From assembly GCA_015698285.1 (NCBI GenBank), contig CP048685.1:930001-994000 (forward strand): a stretch of DNA of 64,000 bases, in the 5' to 3' direction. How positions within the stretch are numbered: the stretch's first letter is position 1; every line of letters begins with the position of its first letter. Source of the stretch: Candidatus Nitronauta litoralis. Its GTDB lineage: Bacteria; Nitrospinota; Nitrospinia; Nitrospinales; Nitrospinaceae. Positions 1-9,685 of the stretch are shown piece by piece. Below the pieces are notes generated by a model that ran no database searches, was not told the origin of the DNA, and was given only the letters and a program-made list of their open reading frames with translations. The position numbers and the translations under genes are program-made.

Positions 1-104
1 AAAATAATTCTCGTCACTAAAGAGCCATTCCGCTTGAATTTTTTCATGTATGGACCATATTAGTAAACAGTTACCTTATTGAATACTGGAACGAGGATAA
101 CAAG

Positions 105-833
105 ATGAAAAAAGCTTTGATCCTGGTAGCGGCGGCTTTGGTTTCAATTCCCCTCTCCGCAATTGCCGAACCTCACCCTTCTCTTTCCAACAGTCTTTCC
201 GGCTCGACTCCGTTACGATTTTTCCAATCTCCCTCTTCCAGTTTTTCACGTTTCAACAGGGGATACCAAACAAACCAAAACAGATTCGGGTTGAGAGGTC
301 GCAATTTTAACAAGGGTTTGAATAACCGATCCCATCCACGCTTTAACCGCAGCAACCGTTCTTCTGTTTCGGGGCGTTTCAATAATTCGGGCGGAGGTTT
401 TATTCAGTTTCCCGGTCAGTCTTCCAACTTTGGACGCAGGTTTTCAAATTACCCCCCACCCAGCTTGACGATCAGTCGCAAACAGCTTCAATTCCAACGT
501 TTTCTTGAAGAAAGAGCCCAAAGAAAACGGGAAATTCTCGGCAAAAAGGAAAGCACCCTCGATTTGAACCGGGATATCCTGTATGGCCCCCTTGGCAGCC
601 GTACCCGACCGGGATTTGGAGCCAGGCTCAATACCCCGTTCAGTTTCAGAGCATCACCTACTGATAAACAGACAATCTCTGAAAAACAGCAATTAGATAT
701 TTCGAAGGCTAAATTGAAAAAACCTAAACCGCAAGGATGGAATCCACGCCGTTTGAAAAAAACCAACCCTACCCGGGGCGTTATCAGTTCAATTCCGATG
801 ACGAGTCGACAAAAAGCCCGCCTGAATTTTTAA
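105..833 (+). CDS. Secreted basic low-complexity protein, unknown function
   Basis: The 242-residue product starts with a clear Sec signal peptide (MKKALILV core, Ala-rich, probable cleavage after Ala-Ile-Ala near residue 22). The start is supported by an AGGA-type ribosome site (GAACGAGGATAAC) just upstream. The mature part is rich in Asn, Arg, Ser, Phe and Pro, with short recurring FN-R/SNR patches over about residues 45-120, and a Lys/Arg-rich tail. There is no later membrane segment and no cysteine pattern, so it is probably a disordered, very basic exported protein. I recognise no family. It stands alone, with a 117-base gap before the next gene on the same strand. Confidence 0.7.
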   Translation: MKKALILVAAALVSIPLSAIAEPHPSLSNSLSGSTPLRFFQSPSSSFSRFNRGYQTNQNRFGLRGRNFNKGLNNRSHPRFNRSNRSSVSGRFNNSGGGFIQFPGQSSNFGRRFSNYPPPSLTISRKQLQFQRFLEERAQRKREILGKKESTLDLNRDILYGPLGSRTRPGFGARLNTPFSFRASPTDKQTISEKQQLDISKAKLKKPKPQGWNPRRLKKTNPTRGVISSIPMTSRQKARLNF

Positions 834-949
834 TCTACATTTCTCGGCAAACCTTTCCAAAAGCAATATGCCAAGTTTGTTGATCTGCACGTTACCAACT
901 CTGGGATTAACCTCAATGAAATCAGGTCCTGCACGTTAAAACATTCACA

Positions 950-1345
950 ATGTCCTCTGAAAACACCAAAACCCCAAAGCCAGCCAGAAAGTCATTCAAA
1001 GAAAACCAACAGTCCGTAAGCGAAGAAAAACTTTGTGATTCGCTTGCAGAATCTGCTTCAACACCCTCAAGCGATCATTACGTCACCCCTCCCAAAAAAG
1101 AGTGGGCGGTTTATATTATCGAATCGGATTCCGGTAAATTGTATACAGGCATCACCACCGACGTCGAACGCCGTTATGATGAACACGCAACCAACCCCAA
1201 AAAAGGAGCCCGGTTTTTCAGGACTTCGCGCCCAAAGAAACTTGTTTATTCAGAAAAGGGGTTCACGCGCTCTGAGGCAGGTAAACGGGAAATAGCGATA
1301 AAACGCATGACTCGCGCGGACAAATTAAAACTTTGCAAAAAATAA
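950..1345 (+). CDS. GIY-YIG domain endonuclease-like protein
   Basis: The 131-residue product has a GIY-YIG nuclease fold from about residue 50 to the end: VYIIES, then LYTGIT about ten residues later, followed by the R-R-Y-x-E-H segment. It resembles the small single-domain YhbQ/UPF0213 group. The first 48 residues are Lys/Ser/Pro-rich and look like an unstructured extension. No good ribosome site precedes the ATG, so the true start could be later, but no internal Met exists before the domain. Family members are single-domain nucleases whose cellular role is poorly defined. The gene converges on glnE with a 27-base gap. Confidence 0.8.
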   Translation: MSSENTKTPKPARKSFKENQQSVSEEKLCDSLAESASTPSSDHYVTPPKKEWAVYIIESDSGKLYTGITTDVERRYDEHATNPKKGARFFRTSRPKKLVYSEKGFTRSEAGKREIAIKRMTRADKLKLCKK

Positions 1346-1372
1346 TTTATCGTCCAAAGGGAATCTGCAGGC

Positions 1373-4300
1373 TTAACGGGCTGTTCGCAGTTTCTTATCG
1401 ATAATTTTGCGATAAAGCTCCCGCACCCTGCCGGTTTTCTTATCGTATTCCTGAATCAAGGCTGCAACACGTTCCTCACCTTTTCTCATCTCCATCCCAA
1501 ACATGCGTGCGATCCCGGCAAGTGGTTCAGTTTCCGTAGGAAGGCAATTGGCGGAGCGCTCAGAAAAAAGTCGAAGGGTACACTCCAGGTTTCTCAGGAA
1601 GAGATAACCTGCACGCAACTCCGCTGCTTCGCGATCATCCATGATTCCCATTTGCGAAAAATTCTGGAGAGCGTTCAGAGTATTCGTCGAACGTAACGCC
1701 GTCGATTTTTCTCCATGTCTCAGTTGTATGATCTGAACCGCAAACTCGATATCAGCGAGGCCACCGAATCCCAATTTGACGTTTTTCCCCTTCTTCTCTT
1801 CCTGGGCCAGTTCGGTCTCCATTCGTTCTCGGAGACGGGCGATCTCAATGAGGTTCCCATAATCCAATCTCGGGCTGAATGTGAAGTCCTGTGCAATTTT
1901 TAAAAAACGGGCACCGACTTCGGGATTCCCTGCCACAAACCGAGCCCGCGTCATCGCCTGCCGCTCCCAAATGCGACCACGGGTTTTAAAATAATCCTCA
2001 TATCCCTTTAAAGGCAGGATGAGGGCTCCCTGATTACCCTCGGGTCGAAGGTCTGTATCGATCTTATAAGCAATCCCGGCGGGCGTCATGGCCGCGCAAT
2101 ACTTGTACAGTTTTTGAGCAAGAGAGGAATAGCGCGTCACCGCTGTGGAACCGTTTTCTTCTTCATCGTATACAAAAACAACATCCAGATCAGAACCAAA
2201 ATTGAGTTCTCCACCACCCAGCTTCCCCATCCCCAGAACGGCAAAGGTCCCGGCATCCTCAAAACTCTCTCCTGTTTCCAGTCGAACTTCTTCCGCCGCA
2301 AGATCAAGAGATACTTGAAGATAAAGATCCGCTAACCGCGATAAATCCTCAAGAGTTGCGATCAGGTCTGTTTCACGAATCAGATAACGAATTCCGATAC
2401 GCAATTCTTCCGCCTGCTTAAATCGGCGCAGGGTCAGTAGCCGTGCAGTCTCATCCGTGCAAACTCCCAGACGGTCCGAAAGCTCTTGCTCCAGTTGCGG
2501 CAAAGTTTTGTAGCGATAAAGTGAATCCGGACTCATCAGCACATCCATCAGGCTGGGCTGACGAATCAAGATAGAAGACAGCAACTCCCCGCTACCGAAC
2601 AGGATTAAAAACAGTTCCAGAGTTTTTTCATTGTCATGGAACAAATTGAGCAGCATGTCTCGTGATTGGGAGACTTCAATAAACTTGACCAGGTTTTCGA
2701 TCGCTGAATTGGGGAATGGAACGCGCCTGCTCAATTCCAGCATGTTGGGCAAAACCTCGTAAAATATCCTGATGCTTTTTTCACTGGCAGGAATTTTTGC
2801 AGGACCATCTCTCAAGGATTTTAAAAAACGAAATACCCGTTCTGGCTCAGAAAACCCATATTCTTCTATCAATTTTTCAGAAAAATGAGATTCCAGATCA
2901 CGGCGCATTCCCCATTCGTTAAGCGTCTGTTCGGCTTTTTCCTGTTCTTCCTCTTCATCAAACAATGTGGTGAACATTGTATTTACAAAGGAAGTGTGAG
3001 TTTTGTACTGGTCCATCAGCGCACCGATCCTTTCCTCTCGGCTGTCGCCTGTGACCCCCATTTTTCTGGCAAGCACATCTAATGCCTTGTCTTCAGTTGG
3101 CAAATGATAAGTTTGAAGACCAAAGGATATCTGTACCCGGTTTTCCAGGTTGCGAAGAAAAACATAGGCGTCCCTTAACCCCGTATACTCGTCATCTGAA
3201 ATAAAACGTCTAATACGCAACTGCTCCAGGGTGATCAACGTACTTGTGCTGCGCAGGCTTTTATCTCGACCTCCGAACAATAACTGATACGCCTGCACCA
3301 GGAATTCGATTTCCCGGATGCCCCCTGCTCCCAGTTTGATGTGTCCCTTCTCCTTATTCTTTTGAGCCAGGTCAACATCAATCTTACCTTTCAGGTCTTT
3401 CACTTCCTTGATTGCCGAAAAGTCCAGACTGCGCCGGTATACAAAGGGAGTGATCATTTCGAAAAACTGTTTGCCAAGAAACTCACTGCCAGCACTGACC
3501 CTGGCCTTGATCATTGCCTGTCGCTCCCAGGTGCGCCCCCACGACTGGTAATAAGTTTCACACCGACTCAGGGAATTGGCAATCTCCCCACTCTTTCCCT
3601 GGGGACGTAAATCCAGGTCGACACGAAAGACACTGCCTTCGGCGGTGATATCATGCAAAGCTTTGGTGATCATTTGACCCAACCGTGTATGAAATTCGTG
3701 GCTGGTTATTGACCGTACTTCCTGATCTGGCTCTAGTGAACGGGTTTCACCCTTGCTTGATGTGTATATATAAATAAGATCGATATCTGAACTGTAATTG
3801 AGTTCGCGCCCGCCCAGCTTACCCATGGAAAGAATTGCAAATTCCGATTCCTTTTCTACATCATCTTCATCAACAAAAAAGGGAACACCGTACTTGTTTT
3901 TCAGCTGCTCAAAACTGTACTCGTAAGCGACCTGCATACAGACATCCGCCAGATCACTCAGGTTTTCTACATTCTCCTGCAACGTCACCCGTCCCATCAG
4001 ATCACGCAGACCGATACGGATGTACTCCCGTTTTTTAAATTGTCTTAGCAGCGTCGGGGTGTTGGATGGCAGTGAGTCACTCCCGGCCAGCGTATAAAAA
4101 TCCCGGTATAGCACATCCTTCGTTTTTGGCTGAAAAAGGGTTTCCGGCAGACTGAGCCAATCGATATGAGCAGGCCTGGACAGAAGCGTATCAGAAAGAA
4201 TCTGGCTGCCTGAAAAAAGTGTAACCAAAGCTCCCAATAGATGGTCCGAGGAGGTGAGCTGTGAATATAAATGCTCACGGTCCTGGATGATATCGACCAG

Positions 4301-4555
4301 TCTCAAAAAGTTATTGAGCGCTGCGTCCGCATCGTAACAGGTCGAAAGCCCGGAAAGGAGACGCGGAATAAAGTTGGGATGACGACTTTGAAATGAAGTG
4401 TGCCCTGAAATCAGGAGAAGCTGCTGCCAGGCCTTGGAAGGCTCTTCAAAACCAATCCGCTCCAGCAAAGGCTTTAGGGAGTCTTCCCATTCGATATTCT
4501 TGTACAAGGCGTTGGTTAAGGGTTCAAGCCAGTCCATGGGAAAACACTTTACCAT
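1373..4555 (-). CDS. glnE: Bifunctional glutamine synthetase adenylyltransferase/deadenylase GlnE
   Basis: GlnE adds or removes AMP on glutamine synthetase according to the PII and glutamine signal. The 1060 residues contain the two expected nucleotidyltransferase halves. The N-terminal deadenylase half has GKLGGRELN followed by SSDIDLIYIY near residue 250. The C-terminal adenylylase half has GKLGGGELNFGSDLDVVFVY near residue 788. Each half is followed by its helical GlnD-UTase-linker region with RIWERQAM or RTWERQAM. Length is slightly above the roughly 950-residue E. coli enzyme. The ATG at 4555 has its only good ribosome site (AGGGGG) inside the hairpin that ends glnA. An internal ATG at 4537 lacks one. 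It follows glnA in the same direction. Confidence 0.96.
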   Translation of the reverse strand: MVKCFPMDWLEPLTNALYKNIEWEDSLKPLLERIGFEEPSKAWQQLLLISGHTSFQSRHPNFIPRLLSGLSTCYDADAALNNFLRLVDIIQDREHLYSQLTSSDHLLGALVTLFSGSQILSDTLLSRPAHIDWLSLPETLFQPKTKDVLYRDFYTLAGSDSLPSNTPTLLRQFKKREYIRIGLRDLMGRVTLQENVENLSDLADVCMQVAYEYSFEQLKNKYGVPFFVDEDDVEKESEFAILSMGKLGGRELNYSSDIDLIYIYTSSKGETRSLEPDQEVRSITSHEFHTRLGQMITKALHDITAEGSVFRVDLDLRPQGKSGEIANSLSRCETYYQSWGRTWERQAMIKARVSAGSEFLGKQFFEMITPFVYRRSLDFSAIKEVKDLKGKIDVDLAQKNKEKGHIKLGAGGIREIEFLVQAYQLLFGGRDKSLRSTSTLITLEQLRIRRFISDDEYTGLRDAYVFLRNLENRVQISFGLQTYHLPTEDKALDVLARKMGVTGDSREERIGALMDQYKTHTSFVNTMFTTLFDEEEEQEKAEQTLNEWGMRRDLESHFSEKLIEEYGFSEPERVFRFLKSLRDGPAKIPASEKSIRIFYEVLPNMLELSRRVPFPNSAIENLVKFIEVSQSRDMLLNLFHDNEKTLELFLILFGSGELLSSILIRQPSLMDVLMSPDSLYRYKTLPQLEQELSDRLGVCTDETARLLTLRRFKQAEELRIGIRYLIRETDLIATLEDLSRLADLYLQVSLDLAAEEVRLETGESFEDAGTFAVLGMGKLGGGELNFGSDLDVVFVYDEEENGSTAVTRYSSLAQKLYKYCAAMTPAGIAYKIDTDLRPEGNQGALILPLKGYEDYFKTRGRIWERQAMTRARFVAGNPEVGARFLKIAQDFTFSPRLDYGNLIEIARLRERMETELAQEEKKGKNVKLGFGGLADIEFAVQIIQLRHGEKSTALRSTNTLNALQNFSQMGIMDDREAAELRAGYLFLRNLECTLRLFSERSANCLPTETEPLAGIARMFGMEMRKGEERVAALIQEYDKKTGRVRELYRKIIDKKLRTAR

Positions 4556-4562
4556 AAAGAAA

Positions 4563-4586
4563 GCCCCCTGGAAGATTCCAGGGGGC
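4563..4586 (-). terminator. Intrinsic terminator between glnA and glnE
   Basis: Read on the minus strand, an 11-base GC-rich arm (GCCCCCTGGAA) is followed by a very short loop and its perfect complement (TTCCAGGGGGC), then TTTCTTT. This has the form of a rho-independent terminator for the glnA transcript. The T-rich tail runs directly into the glnE start codon at 4555, and the second arm of the stem carries the probable glnE ribosome site. Confidence 0.85.
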
Positions 4587-4631
4587 GGGCAAAACTTTTA
4601 CACTATAAAAACTAATTTTGAAGATAACGAC

Positions 4632-6044
4632 TTATGCATCGTAGTAATGGAAAAACTCCAACGGATGCGGCCGCAATCTGAGTGGTGCTATTTCATTTTC
4701 ACGCTTGTAATCAATCCAAGCCTCGACCACGTCCTGAGTGAACACATCTCCTTTAAGAAGGAAATCGTGGTCGTCTTGGAGCGCATCCATGGCTTCCTCC
4801 AAACTGGATGGCAAGCTGGGAACTTTTGCCAACTCTTCCGGTCCGAGGGCGTAGATGTTCTTATCCAGCGGCTCACCTGGATCAATCTTGTTTTCGATAC
4901 CGTCAAGTCCTGCCATCAACATGGCCGAGAATGTGAGGTAGCCATTACAGGTCGGGTCAGGGAAACGACACTCCAGACGTTTCGCCTTTGGACTTGGAGA
5001 GTACATCGGAATACGCACTGCAGCGGAACGGTTACGGCTGGAATACGCCAGATTAACCGGCGCTTCGAAACCCGGTACCAGACGCTTGTAGGAGTTGGTA
5101 GTCGGTGCAGCAAAGGCCGCAATGGCTCGTGCGTGTTTCAGAATACCACCAATGTAATGCATACCCATTTCACTGAAACCCGCATAACCGTTTCCAGCAA
5201 AAAGAGGCTGCCCCTCTTTCCAGATACTCTGATGGATATGCATTCCGGAACCGTTATCATCAAAAACGGGTTTCGGCATAAAAGTCGCGCTCTTGTTATG
5301 GCGGCGAGCAACATTTTTCACGATGTACTTGTACCACATGAGACTATCTGCACAACTTACCAGAGAATCGAATCGCATATCGATTTCGCACTGACCTGCA
5401 GTGGCGACTTCGTGATGGTGACACTCCATATGAATGCCAACCTGCTCCATCAGGCGCATCATCTCGGTTCTTATATCCTGCAGGGAATCGGTCGGTGCAA
5501 CCGGGAAGTAGCCTTCTTTATGGCGGGGTTTGTGCCCCAGATTTGGCCCTTCGTCTCGTCCAGAGTTCCAGGTGCCCTCACGTGAATCAACAAAGTAGGC
5601 TGAGTGGTTTGGCCCCATATCGTAACGAACATCGTCGAAAATAAAAAACTCGGCTTCGGGCCCGAAATACGCCGTGTCACCAATCCCGGTGGACTTTAGA
5701 TAAGCTTCGGCTTTCATGGCTATGTTTCTAGGATCACGCGAATATCTTTCCCGGGTAATGGGATCTTCAATGTTACAGATCATGCTGACGGTTGGAACCT
5801 GCATGAACGGGTCCATCATGGTCGATGTCGGGTCGGGAACAACCAGCATGTCACTGTTATTAATGACCTGCCAGCCCCGGATACTTGAACCATCGAACCC
5901 AAGCCCATCCTCAAACAGACTGTCATCCATTTCACTCATCGGAACTGAAAAATGCTGCCAGGTTCCCAGGAAATCCATGAACTTCAAGTCCACAACCTCC
6001 GCATTGTTTTTCTTTGCGTAATCAATAGCCTCATTAGCCGTCAT
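4632..6044 (-). CDS. glnA: Type I glutamine synthetase GlnA
   Basis: This enzyme makes glutamine from glutamate, ammonium and ATP as a dodecamer. From the ATG at 6044 the product is 470 residues, matching the 469 of E. coli. That start has a strong GAGGAGAA ribosome site, so an upstream 12-codon extension is rejected. Visible motifs are [10 protein letters not shown] (metal-binding Glu), [10 protein letters not shown], the [16 protein letters not shown]-region block and RIP. The adenylylation site is present as [11 protein letters not shown], and the tyrosine is residue 398 including Met, equal to Tyr397 of the mature E. coli enzyme. That fits control by the adjacent GlnE. It lies between glnB and glnE. 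Confidence 0.98.
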   Translation of the reverse strand: MTANEAIDYAKKNNAEVVDLKFMDFLGTWQHFSVPMSEMDDSLFEDGLGFDGSSIRGWQVINNSDMLVVPDPTSTMMDPFMQVPTVSMICNIEDPITRERYSRDPRNIAMKAEAYLKSTGIGDTAYFGPEAEFFIFDDVRYDMGPNHSAYFVDSREGTWNSGRDEGPNLGHKPRHKEGYFPVAPTDSLQDIRTEMMRLMEQVGIHMECHHHEVATAGQCEIDMRFDSLVSCADSLMWYKYIVKNVARRHNKSATFMPKPVFDDNGSGMHIHQSIWKEGQPLFAGNGYAGFSEMGMHYIGGILKHARAIAAFAAPTTNSYKRLVPGFEAPVNLAYSSRNRSAAVRIPMYSPSPKAKRLECRFPDPTCNGYLTFSAMLMAGLDGIENKIDPGEPLDKNIYALGPEELAKVPSLPSSLEEAMDALQDDHDFLLKGDVFTQDVVEAWIDYKRENEIAPLRLRPHPLEFFHYYDA

Positions 6045-6179
6045 TGCTTTCTCCTCGGTTTGGTAAAAAGTTATTTCCAAGCAAACATTTTGCAGAACCT
6101 TTTGAATAGTTGGTAACTATCAGGCCCTTGTGAAAATTAAAGGTAATGGCGGCGCTGTTATTTATTGTCTAACAGAACC

Positions 6180-6207
6180 GGCGCACTCACAAATACAGGA
6201 GTGCGCC
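6180..6207 (-). terminator. Hairpin between glnB and glnA
   Basis: A perfect 9-base inverted repeat (GGCGCACTC and GAGTGCGCC) flanks a 10-base loop in the glnB-glnA spacer. After the stem on the minus strand there is only a weak T-bearing stretch (GGTTCTGTT). It could be an inefficient terminator that lowers glnA read-through, or an mRNA-processing or stability element. Its role cannot be decided by reading. Confidence 0.45.
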
Positions 6208-6287
6208 TCGAATTCCTGGCATCGACCAAAACCACCTACTCATTTTTTTTATGGGGACTTCCCTGAAAAGACAATTGTTCCGGGAAA

Positions 6288-7018
<731 letters not shown>

Positions 7019-7657
7019 CTAATCAACCGCTTCAGTTATTTGATTCAAAGCTTCGTCGAGCTCTTTTTGCTTTTGGGCCAGTAGGCGGTCATCCGCCTTT
7101 TTAGGAAGTGTGATGGGATGACCAAAATTCAGTGTGCATTTAGAAAAAGGCAGGGGAAGTACAAACCGGTCCCAGGAGTTGAATTCGTGCCTCGGACTTG
7201 CTCCGAACGTCATCGGGATCAAAGGGGCTCCTGTGATTCTGGATAATTGAACACTCCCGACCTGGGCAACATGACGAGGGCCACGTGAACCATCTGCCAC
7301 CACCACAACCCGCTCATCCCTTTTCAACGCTTTTAGCAATTCCTTGGACGCCGCAAGGGTATTTTTATAAGACGACCCCCTCACAACTGTGTATCCCAAT
7401 AGAACACCCAGCCGGGCCAATACTTCAGCATCCTGACTTGGACTGACCAGGATATTCCAGTCCTTACGTCCGCGAAAATAGAATAACAGAAAAAAAATCC
7501 GGCTGTGCCAATGCGTCATGATGTAACGGCCCGGAAGGTTTTCAAAGTATTCTTCGTTCTCCGGACTCAGGTTGGTGACCCGCAGTGTTCGACACCAGAC
7601 CTGCAACAACAGGTAAGCAAGGTAGGGCAGGATGTATTTAATGAGGATTTGTTTCAA
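7019..7657 (-). CDS. DUF374 lysophospholipid acyltransferase-like protein, LpxJ-like
   Basis: The 212-residue product starts with a membrane segment (about residues 5-22) and has a DUF374/acyltransferase core: THWHSRIFF (catalytic His region), SPSQDAE, and VVVVADGSRGP in the middle. DUF374 proteins include LpxJ, a non-canonical late acyltransferase that adds secondary acyl chains to lipid A in epsilonproteobacteria. Its position at the end of the lpxA-lpxI-lpxB run, overlapping lpxB by 20 bases, supports a lipid A acylation role, but the exact substrate is inference. The start is a TTG at 7657 preceded by AAGGA at 8 bases. Confidence 0.8.
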   Translation of the reverse strand: MKQILIKYILPYLAYLLLQVWCRTLRVTNLSPENEEYFENLPGRYIMTHWHSRIFFLLFYFRGRKDWNILVSPSQDAEVLARLGVLLGYTVVRGSSYKNTLAASKELLKALKRDERVVVVADGSRGPRHVAQVGSVQLSRITGAPLIPMTFGASPRHEFNSWDRFVLPLPFSKCTLNFGHPITLPKKADDRLLAQKQKELDEALNQITEAVD

Positions 7658-8801
7658 GTCCCATTTCCTTTGCCATATCAGCCGCTACCCGGTAGACCAC
7701 CCCCGGTGTTCCAAGGGAATCCCGAACACCCGCCATACGGTTTCGTATCGTATTCCTGATTGTCGGATCTTTTAAAACCTTCAGGGCTTCGGTAGCCAGC
7801 CGTTCAGGTGTCACCTGTTCATTCAACAACTCGGGCGCCACCTCTTCTTCAGCAACAATATTAACCAGTCCAAACCATTTGATTTTTACGAGCCAACTTA
7901 ACAAAGCATAAGAGACAGGATTGACACGATAAATAATCACTTGAGGACAAGTGAAGAGCGCAGCTTCCAAAGTAGCCGAACCCGATGCCAGAATTAAGAT
8001 ATCGCTGGCCTGCATAACCTCATAATTTTTTCCGGGAACCAGCAACACTTCCACAGGATAGGGTTCAATCCGGCGGCTAATTTCAGACTCATCGATTGTA
8101 TCGGCAACGGGCAGGAGGAACTGGCAATCAGCAATTTCTTTTTTTATCAACACTGCTGCCTTCATCATGTCATCGAGCAAATAACGTATTTCACTTTTTC
8201 GACTGCCGGGAAGTAACCCGACAACGGGCGTTCCGGGCTTCAGGTTCAATTCATCTTGAGTCGCTTCAAGTGATTGCCGTGGCTTCACAAGGTCAACAAA
8301 CGGATGTCCGAGAAATGCCACTGGCACGCCAGCACTTTTATAAATCTCCTCTTCAAAAGGGAGGACCACATACATTTTGGTTACATATTTTTTGATGCGG
8401 TGGATGCGCCCCGAACGGGAGGCCCATATTTGGGGTCCAATATAAAACAGCGCGGGGCAGTCAAATTGTTTACACACACCTGCGAGGATAAGGTTGAATG
8501 CAGGATAGTTGATCAGAATCGCAGCGCGGTAATCGCCCCGGGCAATGCGACGACGTAAATCAAAAAAAAGTGTGAGATGGCGAAACAGGGTACCAATCAA
8601 TTCAACAAACCCGACCGCACCCAGACCTTCTATACCTGAAAGTATCTTGACACCGGCGGCTTTCATCGCCTGCCCACCAACACCCTCAAACTCAATGTTC
8701 AAATGTTTTTCCCTGAATGCCTTGACCAGTCCACCACCGTGCAAATCTCCTGAAGCCTCCCCGGCGATGATGAGCACGCGATTTGATTGGGAAGAGGTCA
8801 A
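7638..8801 (-). CDS. lpxB: Lipid-A-disaccharide synthase LpxB
   Basis: LpxB is a peripheral inner-membrane GT19 enzyme that joins UDP-2,3-diacylglucosamine and lipid X to give the tetraacyl disaccharide 1-phosphate. The 387-residue protein shows the N-terminal GEASGDLHGG signature (about residues 14-23), GVGGQAMKAAG, IGPQIWASRSGRI and VGLLPGSRKSEI, in order and at normal length. The start is TTG at 8801 with GGAG 8 bases upstream. It lies 18 bases after lpxI and overlaps the DUF374 acyltransferase gene, so the three are very probably co-translated. Confidence 0.96.
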   Translation of the reverse strand: MTSSQSNRVLIIAGEASGDLHGGGLVKAFREKHLNIEFEGVGGQAMKAAGVKILSGIEGLGAVGFVELIGTLFRHLTLFFDLRRRIARGDYRAAILINYPAFNLILAGVCKQFDCPALFYIGPQIWASRSGRIHRIKKYVTKMYVVLPFEEEIYKSAGVPVAFLGHPFVDLVKPRQSLEATQDELNLKPGTPVVGLLPGSRKSEIRYLLDDMMKAAVLIKKEIADCQFLLPVADTIDESEISRRIEPYPVEVLLVPGKNYEVMQASDILILASGSATLEAALFTCPQVIIYRVNPVSYALLSWLVKIKWFGLVNIVAEEEVAPELLNEQVTPERLATEALKVLKDPTIRNTIRNRMAGVRDSLGTPGVVYRVAADMAKEMGLETNPH

Positions 8802-8819
8802 CAGGTACGCTCCGTCAAG

Positions 8820-9632
8820 TCAAATACATACGATGGAAAGTCCGGCAGCGTCCGCCATATCAACCACCTTTTTGCGGTTTATGAGCATCACCCGGCCTGC
8901 TTCCAGCGCAAGTGCAGACGCTTTTCCTTTGATCATCAGCTCAATAGTATGAGGACCGACGCCGGGCGCATCGAAACGATAATCCTGATTGGTCCGGCTC
9001 ACTTTAACAACCGAACAACCCCCGTTTGAAAATTCGCATCCACGTTCGATCGCCTTATCGGTACCTTCAACAGCTTCCACGGCGATTACGGTTTCGTTTC
9101 GGACCACAATCGTCTGGCCAATTTCCTGATCCGCCATACTACGCGCGATTGGCATTCCAAACCTGATATCCGTCATGATTTTCTCGGAAGGTTGTTTACG
9201 GGTAATGACTCCCTTTTCCGGAAACAACTCCGGCACCAGCTCCTTCTGGTCAAGAACAGTTCCACCCAGTTCTTTAATTCGATCAATAACACTGAGCATG
9301 AAGGATTTATCCTGATGATTTTTTAACGCCTTTATAAATTTCAAGGCTTCCATATCCAGCATCTGGATGCGAAAGATCATGCTCTTTTCAATCTTTCCCA
9401 TGATGACAATGCCCGTCACATCTTCATTCTTGAAAGCTTTAAGCATTTTGCCGGGTTGACCGATGTTGATATTGAAATTTTTCTCGACCAGAGGTTCCAG
9501 CAATTGGCTAATATCTTTGGTCAGGGAAATTGAAACGATCCGGATTCCCTGAGCTTTGGCCTTTTCCGCGAAATATACGGGAACCTCGCCGGCGCCGGCG
9601 ATCAAACCTATGAGTTGAGCGCTGGATTCCAT
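8820..9632 (-). CDS. lpxI: UDP-2,3-diacylglucosamine pyrophosphatase LpxI
   Basis: LpxI (formerly DUF1009) hydrolyses UDP-2,3-diacylglucosamine to lipid X in organisms that lack LpxH. The 270-residue protein has the N-terminal IGLIAGAGEVPVYFA segment, the central MGKIEKS region and the C-terminal GVGPHTIELM block typical of the family, at normal length. It sits directly before lpxB, which uses its product, and after the Gfo/Idh gene. No lpxH-like gene is present in the window. Confidence 0.93.
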   Translation of the reverse strand: MESSAQLIGLIAGAGEVPVYFAEKAKAQGIRIVSISLTKDISQLLEPLVEKNFNINIGQPGKMLKAFKNEDVTGIVIMGKIEKSMIFRIQMLDMEALKFIKALKNHQDKSFMLSVIDRIKELGGTVLDQKELVPELFPEKGVITRKQPSEKIMTDIRFGMPIARSMADQEIGQTIVVRNETVIAVEAVEGTDKAIERGCEFSNGGCSVVKVSRTNQDYRFDAPGVGPHTIELMIKGKASALALEAGRVMLINRKKVVDMADAAGLSIVCI

Positions 9633-9685
9633 TTTTCTCTGGTTCTGATTGGGTGGCTATGGGATTGGGGAAATTGGCAACGGCT

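Noticed and set aside
885-938. Ten-base direct repeat CTGCACGTTA at 885-894 and 929-938
   Set aside because: Too short and isolated to suggest a regulatory or mobile element.
4398-5585. 395-codon plus-strand frame opposite glnE/glnA
   Set aside because: It is antisense to the strong glnA gene, includes the terminator hairpin, has biased Cys/His-rich composition and no ribosome site. It is a shadow of glnA.
6045-6080. 12-codon extension at the start of glnA
   Set aside because: A strong GAGGAGAA site before 6044 and exact E. coli length support the shorter protein.
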